Below, piece by piece: positions 49,586 to 61,600 of a stretch of 64,000 nt of DNA (positions within the stretch are counted from its first letter, which is position 1; each line of letters opens with the position of its first letter). This DNA is from Leishmania infantum JPCM5 (lineage: Eukaryota; Euglenozoa; Kinetoplastea; Trypanosomatida; Trypanosomatidae), in the NCBI RefSeq assembly GCF_000002875.2, contig NC_009397.2, positions 188,501 through 252,500 on the forward strand. Direction: 5' to 3'. Under the pieces are notes generated by a model, which was given only the letters and a program-made list of their open reading frames with translations, made no database searches and had not been told where the DNA came from. Both the position numbers and the translations under genes were made by a program.

Positions 49586-51670
49586 TCAGTAAAAAAGTGC
49601 ACACAGCCGAAAAAGGGCAGCCGTGGATGCGACGGCACCGTGGCGCGCCGCCGCCCCAGCTGCGGTGGTGCTGTCATTACTTGCTTGCTCGTCGTTCTCT
49701 GTTGCGCTGTCTCTCCCAAAGACTGATGGAGGCCAAGCGTCCGCGAGGCCTTGGCAGGCGTAGCAGACAAAGCAGCCGGCCGTCGTCGGCGAGGCTTCGG
49801 ATGCGGAGGCAGCGTCGACGACGGTGGACGGTGATGCCCCGCTCGTGCGCGGCGTCATTGCGCTTGTGGTGCTCAGCGCCAACATCTCCAACTGCCGCAC
49901 CGCCGTGCTTGCGTTCTGACCACGGTGGCATGAGGTGATGGAGGCAGGACAGCCGCACACGCAGCACATCGCGATGACGCTATCGATGTCTGCTTCTTTC
50001 GAGCTCACACCACGCAAGTCGCGGTGCACGTGCAGCGGCGCTGCCAGGCGCAGATCATCGCGGTTCTGCTGCGCCGTTCGAGCTGGTAGCGCCTTCCTGG
50101 TAGTCTTTCCGGCCGACTGCGTACTTCCCGCCTCTGCTAAGCCTTCGCCATTAACGTGCGCTGGAGATGCAGATGCATTATCGATCCCACGCACGAGCTC
50201 CTGCATTGCAGCGGGGTGCACCTCCAGCCGCTGCACTGTGCTGAGCACGTTGAAGATCATGGTGCGGTACGATGCCATCATGGCCAGCACAAAGTGCTCC
50301 AGCGTGCGGTGGACAGAGCGAGTGGCGGTGCCAGTGCACAGCGCAGGCGTGTAGCTGCCGGCAATGCCGCAGATCCGCGTGTACATGATCGCTTCTTTGG
50401 GCAGCATCGTGCGCAGCGGCCGAAGGCAAACGACCTCGTGCGTAAAACCGCGAAACCCGGCGCCGTGCACGACGCCTTCGCCACCGGCGCCCGTGACGAG
50501 CGCCTCGAGTGCCGCCGCGGCGCACCGCGCCGCGTTGCTGCCGAGAAGCAAGTGTGACCTTGTTTTCGAATTCGTGCCTTCTAACGGCACGTGCTCATCA
50601 AAGAGCTCTTGTTCTTCGGAACAGTGCGCCTCGTCCGCGCGAATCCCCTCCTCGTGTGCCACCCCGCCAACGGCGACTGCTGCTGCTGCTGCTTTGCGCT
50701 GGCGGTGCTCCTCACACACACGCTGAGCCGCACGGCAGAGCGTCTGCTGCCGCACACGCGCATAGAGTGCTTCGCGGTCGCTCAGCGACAGCCGGCTGGC
50801 GTGCAGGGCGTAGCGCAGCTCGCTCAGATAGGTGCCCGAAAGAATATCGCTGTAGCGAAACAGGCGCATTTCCGAGGCGGCGAACAAGCGCGCGGTTGCT
50901 GCGGCCGTCTCACCACTCGTTCCCGCGTGACGCTGCGGCAGTGGCTGCGGCGACGGTGCTGAAGTCGAACCACTACCACCATCACCACCACCGTGAGACG
51001 GCTCCGGTGTGGCGATGCTGGCTCCACCCGCATGGGCAGCGACCGTCCCCACTGCCTCAGTGGGGTCGTTCTGCTTCTTCTTCGACCTCTTGTGCCCGCA
51101 CGGGACTTCGCCGTGGTAGACCCACCGCGGTGGCTGCTGCTGCACGTACTTGCGCAGCGTGGCGAACTGCTCCTCCATTGTCGACCGCACCCGATTGATC
51201 GCCTCCTGTCGGCCGCTGACCGGGTGCAGCGATGATGGCGAAGGAGTCGATGAAGATAGCGGCGGCGGCGGCGGAAGTACGAGTTCATCTTCACACAGGT
51301 GGAACGGCAGCAGTATCAGACTGGACGCCAACGGTGTGCTCCTGGCGGGCGGTGAAGACGTGGATGTGCTGCGCGACTTCCCGCCCTGAGCGGGCGCCTG
51401 CCGCTGCGGTGTCAGATGTTGTCGGCGAATTTGGTCTCGTGTCTTGTACCGCAGTTGACCGAGCTCGCGCAGCAGCATCATGGAGTTGGGGCCGCCTGAG
51501 ACGGCCACCGCGAGCGGTGTGTCACTCGGCACGAGGCAATGCTGAAAGGCGTTCTCGCGCACCGCACCGGCGCAGTAGGCGAGGAAGCAGTCCGGGCAAT
51601 ACAACTTCGCCGGCCCATCGCGACTGACAACCGTGCCAATGGCCTGCTTGCACTTGAAGCACTGCGTCAT
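49586..51670 (-). CDS. CTU2: Cytoplasmic tRNA 2-thiolation protein 2 (CTU2/NCS2)
   Basis: A 694-residue protein. Residues 1-28 give the family opening: C4-x2-C7, then C25-x2-C28 (QCFKCK to YCPDC). SGGPNSMMLL (58-67) is the degenerate PP-loop, and a second Cys-rich block (MCCVCGCP) lies near residue 570. CTU2/NCS2 pairs with CTU1/NCS6 to thiolate U34 in tRNA Lys, Glu and Gln (the mcm5s2U pathway, using URM1 sulfur). It is longer than human or yeast CTU2 through Ser/Pro and Ala-rich inserts (about 115-155, 195-265). The frame extends 150 codons upstream without conserved sequence; ATG 51670 fits the conserved N-terminus exactly. The partner gene is not in this window. Confidence 0.87.
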   Translation of the reverse strand: MTQCFKCKQAIGTVVSRDGPAKLYCPDCFLAYCAGAVRENAFQHCLVPSDTPLAVAVSGGPNSMMLLRELGQLRYKTRDQIRRQHLTPQRQAPAQGGKSRSTSTSSPPARSTPLASSLILLPFHLCEDELVLPPPPPLSSSTPSPSSLHPVSGRQEAINRVRSTMEEQFATLRKYVQQQPPRWVYHGEVPCGHKRSKKKQNDPTEAVGTVAAHAGGASIATPEPSHGGGDGGSGSTSAPSPQPLPQRHAGTSGETAAATARLFAASEMRLFRYSDILSGTYLSELRYALHASRLSLSDREALYARVRQQTLCRAAQRVCEEHRQRKAAAAAVAVGGVAHEEGIRADEAHCSEEQELFDEHVPLEGTNSKTRSHLLLGSNAARCAAAALEALVTGAGGEGVVHGAGFRGFTHEVVCLRPLRTMLPKEAIMYTRICGIAGSYTPALCTGTATRSVHRTLEHFVLAMMASYRTMIFNVLSTVQRLEVHPAAMQELVRGIDNASASPAHVNGEGLAEAGSTQSAGKTTRKALPARTAQQNRDDLRLAAPLHVHRDLRGVSSKEADIDSVIAMCCVCGCPASITSCHRGQNASTAVRQLEMLALSTTSAMTPRTSGASPSTVVDAASASEASPTTAGCFVCYACQGLADAWPPSVFGRDSATENDEQASNDSTTAAGAAARHGAVASTAALFRLCALFY

Positions 51671-52418
51671 CGTTTGGCGCGAACGTGTGTTGGCTGTCCT
51701 TGTGGAGATGACAGACAGCGGCAGCAAGGTGCTTGCGCGTTGCGCGTTTCGCGCGCTCGCGTGTGTGAGAGTTTCAGGGGGAGTGATCGGGGCAGCGGAG
51801 GCGCATGTGAAAGGAAGAGAGGGGACCGCATAATGATGTTGGCACGAGTACACAGCCGCCGCTTCCACTGCTTCCGCTTCCTGCCGGGTGCTGTAGGTAA
51901 AAACTGGAAAAGGGTGCTGGAGGCGCCCGTGCGCGCCATCAGGAGGGGCGCGCTCACTGCTTCCCTCTATGTGCGACTTGCACGCGACAGACGCACGTTT
52001 CAAACATGCGAAAGCACAACAGTAAAGCCCCCGTGACATCATCCGTAGGGCATGGGGATGTGACGTGTTTGGCGACGACGGGCAGAACAACAGCGAGCGA
52101 GCAACAACAACGACGAGCACAACACATCAGCAGCAGAGGGAAGAGAGGACGAGGGGTGGCACCACCACCACCGTTCCCTACATAAAAGGACAGCCTCCAC
52201 AGAAAGCGAAAGCGAAGCCTTCACGTCAAGAGCAACACGACGCCGGGCGCAGGCCGAATCCTTTTCCTTCCCGGCACACACGGACACGGACGGATACACA
52301 CAGAGGAAGAGAGAGGGAGAGGGACGGATGATGGGCAAAGTCTAAGACGCAAGAGAAAAAGGAAAGTACCACGGAGACAGGAGCACCTTACACAACGTCG
52401 TGGCCCGTGCCAGACGCG
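51671..52418. other. Intergenic region, small protein to CTU2
   Basis: About 0.75 kb with no supported gene. It includes the upstream open extension of the CTU2 frame, judged to be leader sequence. Confidence 0.55.
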
Positions 52419-53090
52419 TTACAGCTCGTAGATGACGACAGCAGAAGTGACAGATTTGCGACTGGCCCTCTTGCTCTTCCGACTGCCCTTCTTGCTGGCA
52501 TCGAGTAGCGTGATGTTGCTGTCAACTGCCTCTTGTGTCGCCGCCACATCGGCTCTGTTGGCCAGTGGCTCCAGCGCGCACGCTGCTTCCGCTGTTGCTG
52601 CGCCGTCTGCGGTCATGTCACTCGGTGCTGTGCCGGAGGGGGACGCTTGAGCGGTGGTAGCCGTGCACTGTAAAGCGGAGGCGAGCAACTGCGATGGAGA
52701 GCTTGTCGCACTGGCTGCTGACGGCTTCTCCTGCTTCTTCAGCTGTCGCGCCTGCCGTGCCTGCTGGCGTCGCAGCGCTACCACGGGTTCCTCCAGCTCA
52801 CAGAGAACGTCACGCACGCCCTGCTCCTCGGCACGATCGTTCAACACGGCTGGAGTTACAGTGGCGAGGTGCGCAAACACCGTGTCCACAAATTTCCACT
52901 GCGAGTAGTGCACACGGTACGTCACTGCCCACGGCCGCGCCGTCCATGGAAGATACACGCCAGCCGCCGCCGCAGCTTCTTCCGAGGCCGAAGCGTCCGC
53001 TCCGCTGCTCGAGTGCGGCCGCTTCGACCGCGGAGCCGACCCGCCTGCGCTGCTAAAGAGGGCTAGACAGCAACCGGTGCGTCGAAGCAT
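52419..53090 (-). CDS. Hypothetical protein, possible mitochondrial
   Basis: A 223-residue protein I do not recognise. The N-terminus (MLRRTGCCLALFSSAGG, Arg/Ser-rich, no acids for ~28 residues) could be a mitochondrial presequence. A conserved-looking block follows at ~45-105 (VYLPWTARPWAVTYRVHYSQ, then KFVDTVFAHLATVTPAVLND, then DVLCELEEPVVALRRQQARQ). The rest is Ala/Ser/Thr-rich with a basic Lys/Arg stretch (KKGSRKSKRASRKS) before the end VVIYEL. The start is the ATG at 53090. A role in a mitochondrial assembly is only a guess. Confidence 0.7.
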   Translation of the reverse strand: MLRRTGCCLALFSSAGGSAPRSKRPHSSSGADASASEEAAAAAGVYLPWTARPWAVTYRVHYSQWKFVDTVFAHLATVTPAVLNDRAEEQGVRDVLCELEEPVVALRRQQARQARQLKKQEKPSAASATSSPSQLLASALQCTATTAQASPSGTAPSDMTADGAATAEAACALEPLANRADVAATQEAVDSNITLLDASKKGSRKSKRASRKSVTSAVVIYEL

Positions 53091-55619
53091 CCCTCACCGT
53101 ATGTGCTTGGAGCGGGAGAGGGGCTGCAGCGAGACCGCTCCTGCGAAGAATGGCGATAGGCTGTCGGAGAAGGAGGACACTGATCGTGCGTGTGTATGTG
53201 CCGGAGAAGTCGTGAGAATCAGAGAGAGAGGGAGGGGAGGAGGGGAGAAGGAGGATAGGATCGGATTTAACGAACAACAACAAAAAAACCAAAAACACCG
53301 AGGCGTGCGCGTAAAACAAACAACGGCGGAGAATTTCGTCGGATGGCAAGGACAGATGGACAAACGCGCGCAGACTTAGAGCAGTGGTGATGGCGAGCGA
53401 AAGAGGGAGAGGGAGGCACGGGTGAGGGAGGGCGATTGCCACTACAGACGAAACGAAGAGGCGAACCAGACGGGAGATGTGTGCGTCGTGTGTAGTGTGT
53501 GCTCCCCCTTCCTCCTATCGAAGCTGCACCGCCCGACAAGTGCCGTGGCAGAAGAGGGCGTGGAGGTCGACTCGCGGACGAGATGAGTGGAGGGCAATCA
53601 GTTGATGATGATGATCGAAGAGGAGGGACGTGAAACAAGTCTAGTAAAGAAGGTAAGACCAAGAGGGAGGGAAGGTGGGTGTGGGTGGGTGTGGGGAGGT
53701 ACAACGAAGGAAGTGTCAAAGGCCAGCAGAGCACACCGGCACAGATATCCGAGACGGACAACCGATGACAAGCAAGGAGAAACGCACTGAGGCAGTGCTT
53801 GAGGCGATGGCGGGTGGCGGTGGTCGTCGTCGTCGTCGTGGGGTGGCTACAGACCACGGCCAGACCTTCAAGAAAGGGCACGCGACGAGAAGACCAAAGA
53901 AATAAATCAAGGAGGTTGTCTAGGGTAATTAGAGTGAGGGAGAAGAGGGGCGAGGGGATGGACGCGCCGTCGATGCGGTGTGCGCGATCCACGTGGCTAC
54001 AAAGGAGAGATGAAAGGAAGGAGAGGGGAGGGTTGGCAGCGGGGAATGCCACTGCAGCTGCGGAGGCCGAATGACGCGAAGGAAGTGTGCGTAAGGGGAG
54101 GGACGTATGACGTAGTGGCTGGCCCTTTTTCGGTGTGCTTTCTTCTCGCATGCGCAGCTTGAAGAAGCCGCTGGAGCGTCCACTGCTGCGGCGAAGGTGA
54201 TCACCATATGGAGGAAGCAGGCAGGCGGGAGGGCGGGCGAGGGGAGGGTTGAAGGGAGGGAGGATGGAGAGTAGATAATAGCACATGATGTAAGCGTGAG
54301 AGAACCCCAGGGAAGGAAAGTTGCTGACATATAGGCATATAGAAAACTGCGTACCGTATCGCGTGCCTCCGAGGACTGCGATAGGCGTGTGTGCGAGGGA
54401 GCGTGGCATACGCTACGTGCGCGCCAGCTGTCGCTCCGTTTTCTCAGCGCCCTCTCTCCCTTCCTCCACCCCTTCGACCCCCCCCCCACATACACACATA
54501 CAGCACCGAACCGACTGCGCGCAAGAAAGGGGCAGGAGGAGTGGCGAGAGAGAGAAAGACAGAGAAACGAGGCAGACATGCGCGTACGTATGTAGTTGTC
54601 TGCGCATGAGTGTAACCAGCTTACGCACAAACAGGCACAGTAAGCATCAAGCGAACGGGCCCTCGACCTGCATTGAACAATCACAGAGACCGCCACCTTT
54701 CCTTCTACCTTCCACGTCTGCGTTTGTGTCTTCGGCTTCTCTCTCTCGTGCATGTATGGAGGCACATTCGTGCGCACATGTGTGCGTGTGTGCGTACCTC
54801 GCACGTCCGTGGTGCATCATGGGTACGTCTCAGTCCGTGCGCGGCTGAACTCCGCAACGCAGGCGCACATGGGTATCCGCGTCCATCGTCCGCTCATGCA
54901 TGCACACACGCGTACACGTTACTTCTTAAACCCTCTCCTATTACGAACACGACGTACGCCACCTTGTGGGAGAGGGGTGGGCGGGTGGGAGACAGAGGCG
55001 TGGAGAGAGAACTCGGGAGCCGTGGCAGGGGGGGGGAGACTGGTGCCGCGTCGTCCTTTTACACCACACACAGAAAATGCTCATCGCCATCAAACCAAAA
55101 CGACACCAAACAACATGAACGCCGCGGACAAGAGAGGGAGGAGGAGAAGGGGGTGGTGGCGGCACGCACGCACACACACACACATAATAGCACAGGAGAA
55201 ATCGAAACAGACGAATGCAGCAGAATAACGTAAGAACACGTGACGAGGTACCGGGCGAGCAAGCAAGAGGTAGAGAGGTGAAAAGTGTGTGGTGGTGCGT
55301 AAGCGCCGCTATTATGCACCGGCTCGCACATACCAACGCAGCAGCACACCACTGACAGTGAAACAGCGGCAGAGCGCTTGACGGGGTCGGCGATCAGAGT
55401 GATCTTGTGTAGAGCACTCGCGCATATGCTTGTAGGTGTAGCCGTGCATGCGCAACGTATCTCAGGTTTGATGTGCGCGTGCGGCATCCGGTATCGCCGC
55501 CTCGCGAGTCAGCGAGCGGGGAGGGGAGAGAAAATCGGTAACGCGCGCACACACTCACGCAGATGGTGCAGCGTCTAAGTAGAGGAGCTGTTGCCCCGCC
55601 TCCCTCCACTTACCCCACA
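53091..55619. other. 2.5 kb intergenic region
   Basis: No supported gene. The + strand is markedly purine-rich (pyrimidine on the transcribed sense) across about 53200-54080. Frames of 290-380 residues on the - strand are Ser/Pro/Leu/His-rich and lack any domain. It should hold the 3' UTR of the giant gene and the leader of the small gene. A C run occurs near 54479-54487. Confidence 0.6.
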
Positions 55620-58600
55620 TCAGTGCCCCATCGAGTCCAAGTCCTCACAGTTGCCTAGAGACAGCTGCAAGCCAAACAACTCATACGACAGCGTCTCGCT
55701 CAGCTTCACGAGGAAGTGTCTTGGGTACGCGATGTCGAGAGCATCGTGCAGGGCCGCGCCGGCCGTCAACGCCGCCCGCACATCGAACAAGTCCAGCAAT
55801 GCCCCGCCACTGCTCCCGTTCCAGGCCCGAATGATGCCGTGTATCGACTTGCTCACCTCCTCCTCGAAGTCGCGCACAAACTGCACGTCCGCAGCGGAGG
55901 GCCTCAACAGGCGGTGCGGAACCCGCACGAGCTGCACGGAGGCGTCCCTTGCCGGCGCCGCGATAGCAGAGGAAGAAGCGCGCCGTTCCCCGGCGCCGCT
56001 CTTATTCTTCTCCAGTATCCCATCGCGGAGGGCCGCAGGGGAGGTGAAGACAGAGGAGCCGAGGGCTGCCGACCCCGGGGTCGCCCGCATCGGCGTTAGC
56101 GACCCGGCAGGTCTGTTCGCCATACAGCGACGAAGGGGCAGGGTGGCGTCGTCCAGCGCAGTCTTCGCGCTCGTGGTGTTGGCCAAGTCGCTGCCGTCAT
56201 CACCGCCGTGGCCGCCTGCTGCCTTCGCACTGTCCTTTGCTGCGCCTCCGATCGACGCCGTCCATGCCACCGGCGAGCGAGACCGCCTCTGCTGCTGGTA
56301 CTGCTTCGACCGCGTCGCCTTGTCCTGCGACCCCCCTGCGCAGGCGCCACTGCCGACAGCAACGGCAGCCTTTTCCTGAGCCAATATGCCATAGCTGAGG
56401 TGGTGCAGCTGCCGCAGCTGCTCGTAGCGCTGCAGTGCGGCCCGCTGCCAGCCGGACAGCCCCTTGACACCATCGCCGTCGTGCGTCACCTCGCTAGGCG
56501 GTACCGGCGAGAGTTGCGTCGCATCCCGCGCCGGCAGATCTAGCGCTACGGCGGCGGCGGCGCTGCTCTCCTCTCGCGCCGCAGCCGCGCCGTCGCCCGC
56601 CAGCGCGGAGGTAGCCGGGGTAACGGCAGCAATGTGATCCTGTCCTTCCACGACCAGCAGCCGCGGCAGTACCTCGTGCATCCGCTGCGTGGATGGGGAG
56701 TCCTTTGTGTAATGGAACACCTCCTTCAGCACGAAGAAGAGGCCCGCCCCCACAAGGTAGTCTGGGATGTCAATCAGCTTGTTGATGCTTGGGAAGCACT
56801 GGAACAGAAAATTCTTGACGAAGTCGTAGTTGTCGCGGCTCTCCCGTTGCTGCTCCGGGTCGTCCCGGTCGTAGTTCGGAAGGTAAACTTGACCCACAAA
56901 GGACAAGTCCTTCGTCGCCTCACGTAACCACTCCCGCTCGCTGCGCACGCCGTAGCAGTCGAGGATGATGCCGTTGCGGTCCTCGACGCGCTCCAGCCTC
57001 GCCTGCTGCTCCTCCCGCGTCGGCAGCTCCCGCTGCTTCGCGTCGTCGAAGGGCGTGTGACTGAAGATGAGCTGCCAGGCGTAGATGGCCGCTGCGCAGA
57101 ACACGCGCGACGTCAGATTGTACGCCATGCCCCACTGCTCAAACGGGCGGTGGAATGGCTTCACGACCGGCTTGGCGTGCTGCAGTTCGTTCGGGTCAAC
57201 GATACTCTCGTAGCGCATCGTCAGGGGCACAGGCAGCGCCGTCTTCGCTGCTGCGCCAGCGCTGCCGTGGTACGAGCGCGTCGCCGAGTTGAGGGTGACG
57301 TCGAGCGAGGACGAACCGTAGCGACCGCTGGAGCTGCTGAGAACTTCATCGACGAGGCCGCGCCCGCCACTAGCGAGGATGAGCGCCTCGTACTTGCCAC
57401 ACACGTAGTGACGCAGGTGAAGAAAGCGGATGTAGAGCAGACCCGTTTCGATCCAGCGTCGCTGCCGCGCCGTGAGTGGGCCACCAGCATGGCCATCGTC
57501 GTTGCAATCATTTCCGCCGAGCTGGTGGGCGACACTGCTGCCACGCATCGTCTGCCACGATCGGCGCCAGCGCTCGAGCTGATCGCTGCCGGCCATCCCC
57601 CCGTAGCGCTCATCCATCGCCGGGGGCGCCTCACTCTTCTGGCGTTCCTCGCCGCCGTTGAGGCATTGGCTCGCTGCGCTGCCGCCGCCGCTGTTGTCGA
57701 GGTAAGCCATCGGCGCATTGGTAGGGTAACGCAGCGCCACCATGCACGTTGCGTACAGCAGCGACGGCGGCGCGTTCAGGAGTCGGTGCATCGCCGAGAC
57801 GGTGAAGCTGCTGCTCTCCCCGTGATAGTCACGTATGGCAAAGGTAGAGATGCCGCTGGCGGCGAGTGGCAACGGCGGAATACGGATGGGCATGGACGAG
57901 GCGGCGTCCTTTGCCCCGCCGCTGCTGCTGCTAGAATGGGACGACGGCGGCCATGCCGTGCTCGACGTGACGGCGGCAGCGGACGCCAAGGCTGCCTTTC
58001 GTTGCTCCTTCGCCCGCTGGAAGCGCTCACGTGACGCGGACACGGCTGTTGTCGTAGTCGAAGCGGCCACCTTGTCCTTCCCAACTGCGGTACGACGCGT
58101 CTTTTCCGAGTCGTCCTCCTCTGTCGCCACCGCCGCGGTGGACGCCACTGAAGCGAGCGCCTCCTGCTGATGCTTTCGCGCTTCCATGTACCGTCGCAGC
58201 CGCCAGCGACACACCCACGACCGCACAAACGCGTTGCGCCGCGCTGCTAGCACCTTTTCCCGCTGCGTAGCATTCTCCATCAGGTGTGCCGTGCGACGCT
58301 GCGCAACGGCGTGACGGTGGCCGCGCAGGACGGCCCACCACATGGCGATCCGGCACGCCGCTGCCATGTGTGTGTCTGTCGCTGCAGCGCGGGTGGGCGC
58401 GATGACGCTTACACTCGTTGACGACGCATCGCACACACAGGAAGCTGGGCTCTGCGGAGGCGCTGTGGGCTGTGGCATCTCCATGGAGGAGTACAGAAAC
58501 GTGGCCGCGCTGGACTTCGCGCTCAGGACGTGATTTGAGTCGCCGTCGCTGTGGGTGAGGAGGGCTGTGTCGTCCATGCTCAGCCGCCGCGGCACACCTT

Positions 58601-61600
58601 GAAGGCTCGACAGGCTCGGCATGCTGCCCGCTACGCGCACAGGCATGGAGCTGCACTCACGGTACGGCACGTCATCGCCATCCTTGTGCTCCTCGAAGTG
58701 CAAGTGGCCGACATCGTTGTGGCTGCTGAGTGGATGAAGAGTGCCGGGCGGCGGCGGGCTCTGCAGCGGGTTCACCCCTGGGACGGCCTCCTCGTCGTCC
58801 GCCTCCAATGACAGCTGGCACGCGGAAATCGGTCCGTCCTCGCTCTCTGGACTTGCCTCCTTCGGAGTGGGGCTGGCTGTGACAGCGGCAGGCGTCGCTG
58901 CTGCCGCTGGTGTTAACATGATTGGTGGCGTCGAGGTATTGTTCTCCTTGGCTAGGGCGCCATCGCAGAGGCTCCCGCCGACCACGGCCGGCGCGTTCAT
59001 GCTCGCCGAGGCCGAGGACGGCTGTGGCAAGTATGACGGCGGCTCTTCGGCACCCGCGCCGGCAACATCATCCCGATTTGCGGCGAGGGGCTGCAGCGCT
59101 GTCCATAGCGTCCAGGCTTTGACAAGTTGGCGCTGCAGCTGCAGGTGCTCGTTCTTCTCCTGCTGAGCTGGTCCTTGCTGCGTCGGCGACGCGGTGGAGA
59201 GCTTTTTGCGAGGCTTGTTTGGGCCGGTCGGTGTAGCCGTCGATGGCGCCTTCTGCGACGTGGAGAACGCTGGGCGAGACTGGTAGATACCGCCCCCACC
59301 GGTGCGACCTGACTTGCCTGCACCGACGCTTGCGGATCGCTTGCCACCGGTCTTGCCAGTCGTGCGCTTGGTCCTCACATTCACCGTGGCCGCACCGCTA
59401 CCATGGGTGCTTCCTAAGGAGCTGGACAGCTCTGTTGTGCTCCAGTTGAAGGTGGAGTTTTGCCGACTGCTTGTGTGCTCATTCTCCGTGCCCAGTCGGG
59501 GCGAGTGCGCTGCGGCGTCTGCTGCCGCTGCGCTGGGTTGCGCGCAGCGGAGCAGATACCACCCCACGGAAACACATGCGTTGCCCGCAGTGCCCTCCGT
59601 GCTGCGCGCGCTGGTGGAGCGCGCTTGCAGATCGTCTCCCACGCCGCCATCGCCTACCTCGTCATCGTCTGCTGCCATGGTAAAGGTGAAGAGCGGCGCG
59701 TACGGCATGGCCATCCCGTTGGCGCGCGCGCGCGGCGTGCTGCTCACTGAGGAGCGGCCCGTCATGCTCCCGCCGCCGCAGCTGCTGAGCTTCGAGGACT
59801 TCAGTTTATTCCCCGTGGCGCTGCTCGCGGACTTCGGAAAGACGAATACATTGGAAGATTTGAGAGCGGCGCCAAGGGTCGGGCTTGTGACGATAGCCTC
59901 GACATCGGTGATCACCGCCGCGCCCTTCTCTGCGGCTGCGTCGTCGCTGCTCCGCCCTGCCATGGCGATGGCAAGGCTGCTCAGACACTTGGTCGGCACA
60001 AAGAACGGCGTGTTCAGCATGTTCGACGACTCAAGCCACACCACCGGCGTCGCTGCGGCACCACCAGCACTGTTCACCGTCGGCCGCTGCGCAATGGCAG
60101 CCTCCGGGGCCGTCACCGGTGAGCCGAGGGCGTGGCGGACGGCACCGCACAGCTCGTCGAGCTGCGCCGCGACCTCTCGCCTCTGCGCACGCACAAACTC
60201 CACAAAGCGAGAAGGGGCAGCACAGGCCGACACCGTGGGGTCAACACGAACTGCTGCCGCCGCCGTTGTGGAAGAGTCGACGGCGCTGGTCTGACTCTGG
60301 CTCGCGTGCATGCTTCCAGCACCCGGGAAGGTGAGCGCCGGAGACGGAAGGAGATTTTCCGCCATGCCGACAGACGACGTCAACACCGGCGACCCGGCTT
60401 GCGCCGCCGGAGGTGCTGCTTTATCGAAGCAGCCGCTAGTGCTCTCGTCTGGGTGAAAGGCGGTGCAAGGCGTGACGTTGGTGATCGTGCCGGACGCCAT
60501 GAGCGCCGCTTGCGAGCCGAGGGATGCGCTGCCTCCGCCGACACTCTTCGCCGGCGATACAACGTTGCTTGCTTGCACCTGGGCGAGGGCGACGCCGTCG
60601 CTGAGCGTGCACAGCAGCGTGATGACAGCCGCCTGCAGCGTCTGCAGCGCGTCTGAGAGAGAGGCGGCTTTGGCCGCTGCTGCTGCCGCCGCGGAGGCGC
60701 GTCTGCTCATGTGCCCCGCCGTCGCGGTCGTTGCCGTGTTGGCCAGCGACGACGCCGTGCTGTTCCGTGAGATGCTTGGCTTGCGCGGGGTGGTACTCGT
60801 ACTTGAGTTGGTGGTACTGGTCATAGCGCCGCCCTTGTCGCTGCCGAGCCCACGGTTGCTGTGCCCACCGTGGTGCTGTCCGCGCACGGACACGACGGAG
60901 CGCCGCCCCGCCTCCTCACCACCGCTTTTCTCTGTCGATGTAGAAGCGTTGGTCGCCGGTGCAGACGCCGAGAGGGAGGCGTGGGCAACCCGCACAAACG
61001 ACTGCAGCGCCAACGTAACGGCCGCACGCTGCTCTTGAACCGATTTCATGTTTTCAACAAAGGGCTGCAGGTGTGCGGCACAGTACTTCGCCACCTGCTG
61101 CGCATACAAATCTGCCATGGTCGCCTCGACTCCCACCGCCGTTGAGGTATACGCGGCAGCGCTGCCCCCATGTGCGCGAGGGGTGTCTTCGCCACCGGTG
61201 GTCGTGTGCTGCAGCTGCCGCGTTGACGAGCCGAAGATGCTAGGGCGGTTGACGGAGGTAATGCGGCCAACACTGCCGCTGCGCTTCGGCACGGTGGACG
61301 GCGAACTCACGCTCGATGCGCCGCGCCGCGCAGCAGGAGACTTTGTTCGCCTCCCTGCGGGCGTGCTGGCCCGCTGCGACACGGACGAGGTCGGCGGTGG
61401 CGCGGAGGTTTCCACAGCTGTTGTGGTGGCGAATAGAGATGACGCCGCCGCCCCTGTGGCGATGCGTGGTCGCACCCCACCACGAGGGGTGGGCTGCTGT
61501 TGCTGCTGAGGACCAGAGCGCAGAAAATGCCTTGACACCGCCAGGCTGCCGTTGAGAGCGCTCGGCACTCTCTGGGAGTGGCTGGTGCTGCACTCCTTCG

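Noticed and set aside
51671..52120. 150-residue extension of CTU2
   Set aside because: No similarity to the family; the conserved CxxC opening begins at the chosen ATG.
53267..54804. Frames of 380 and 291 residues on the - strand
   Set aside because: Ser/Pro/His/Leu-rich pyrimidine-tract translation without a domain.
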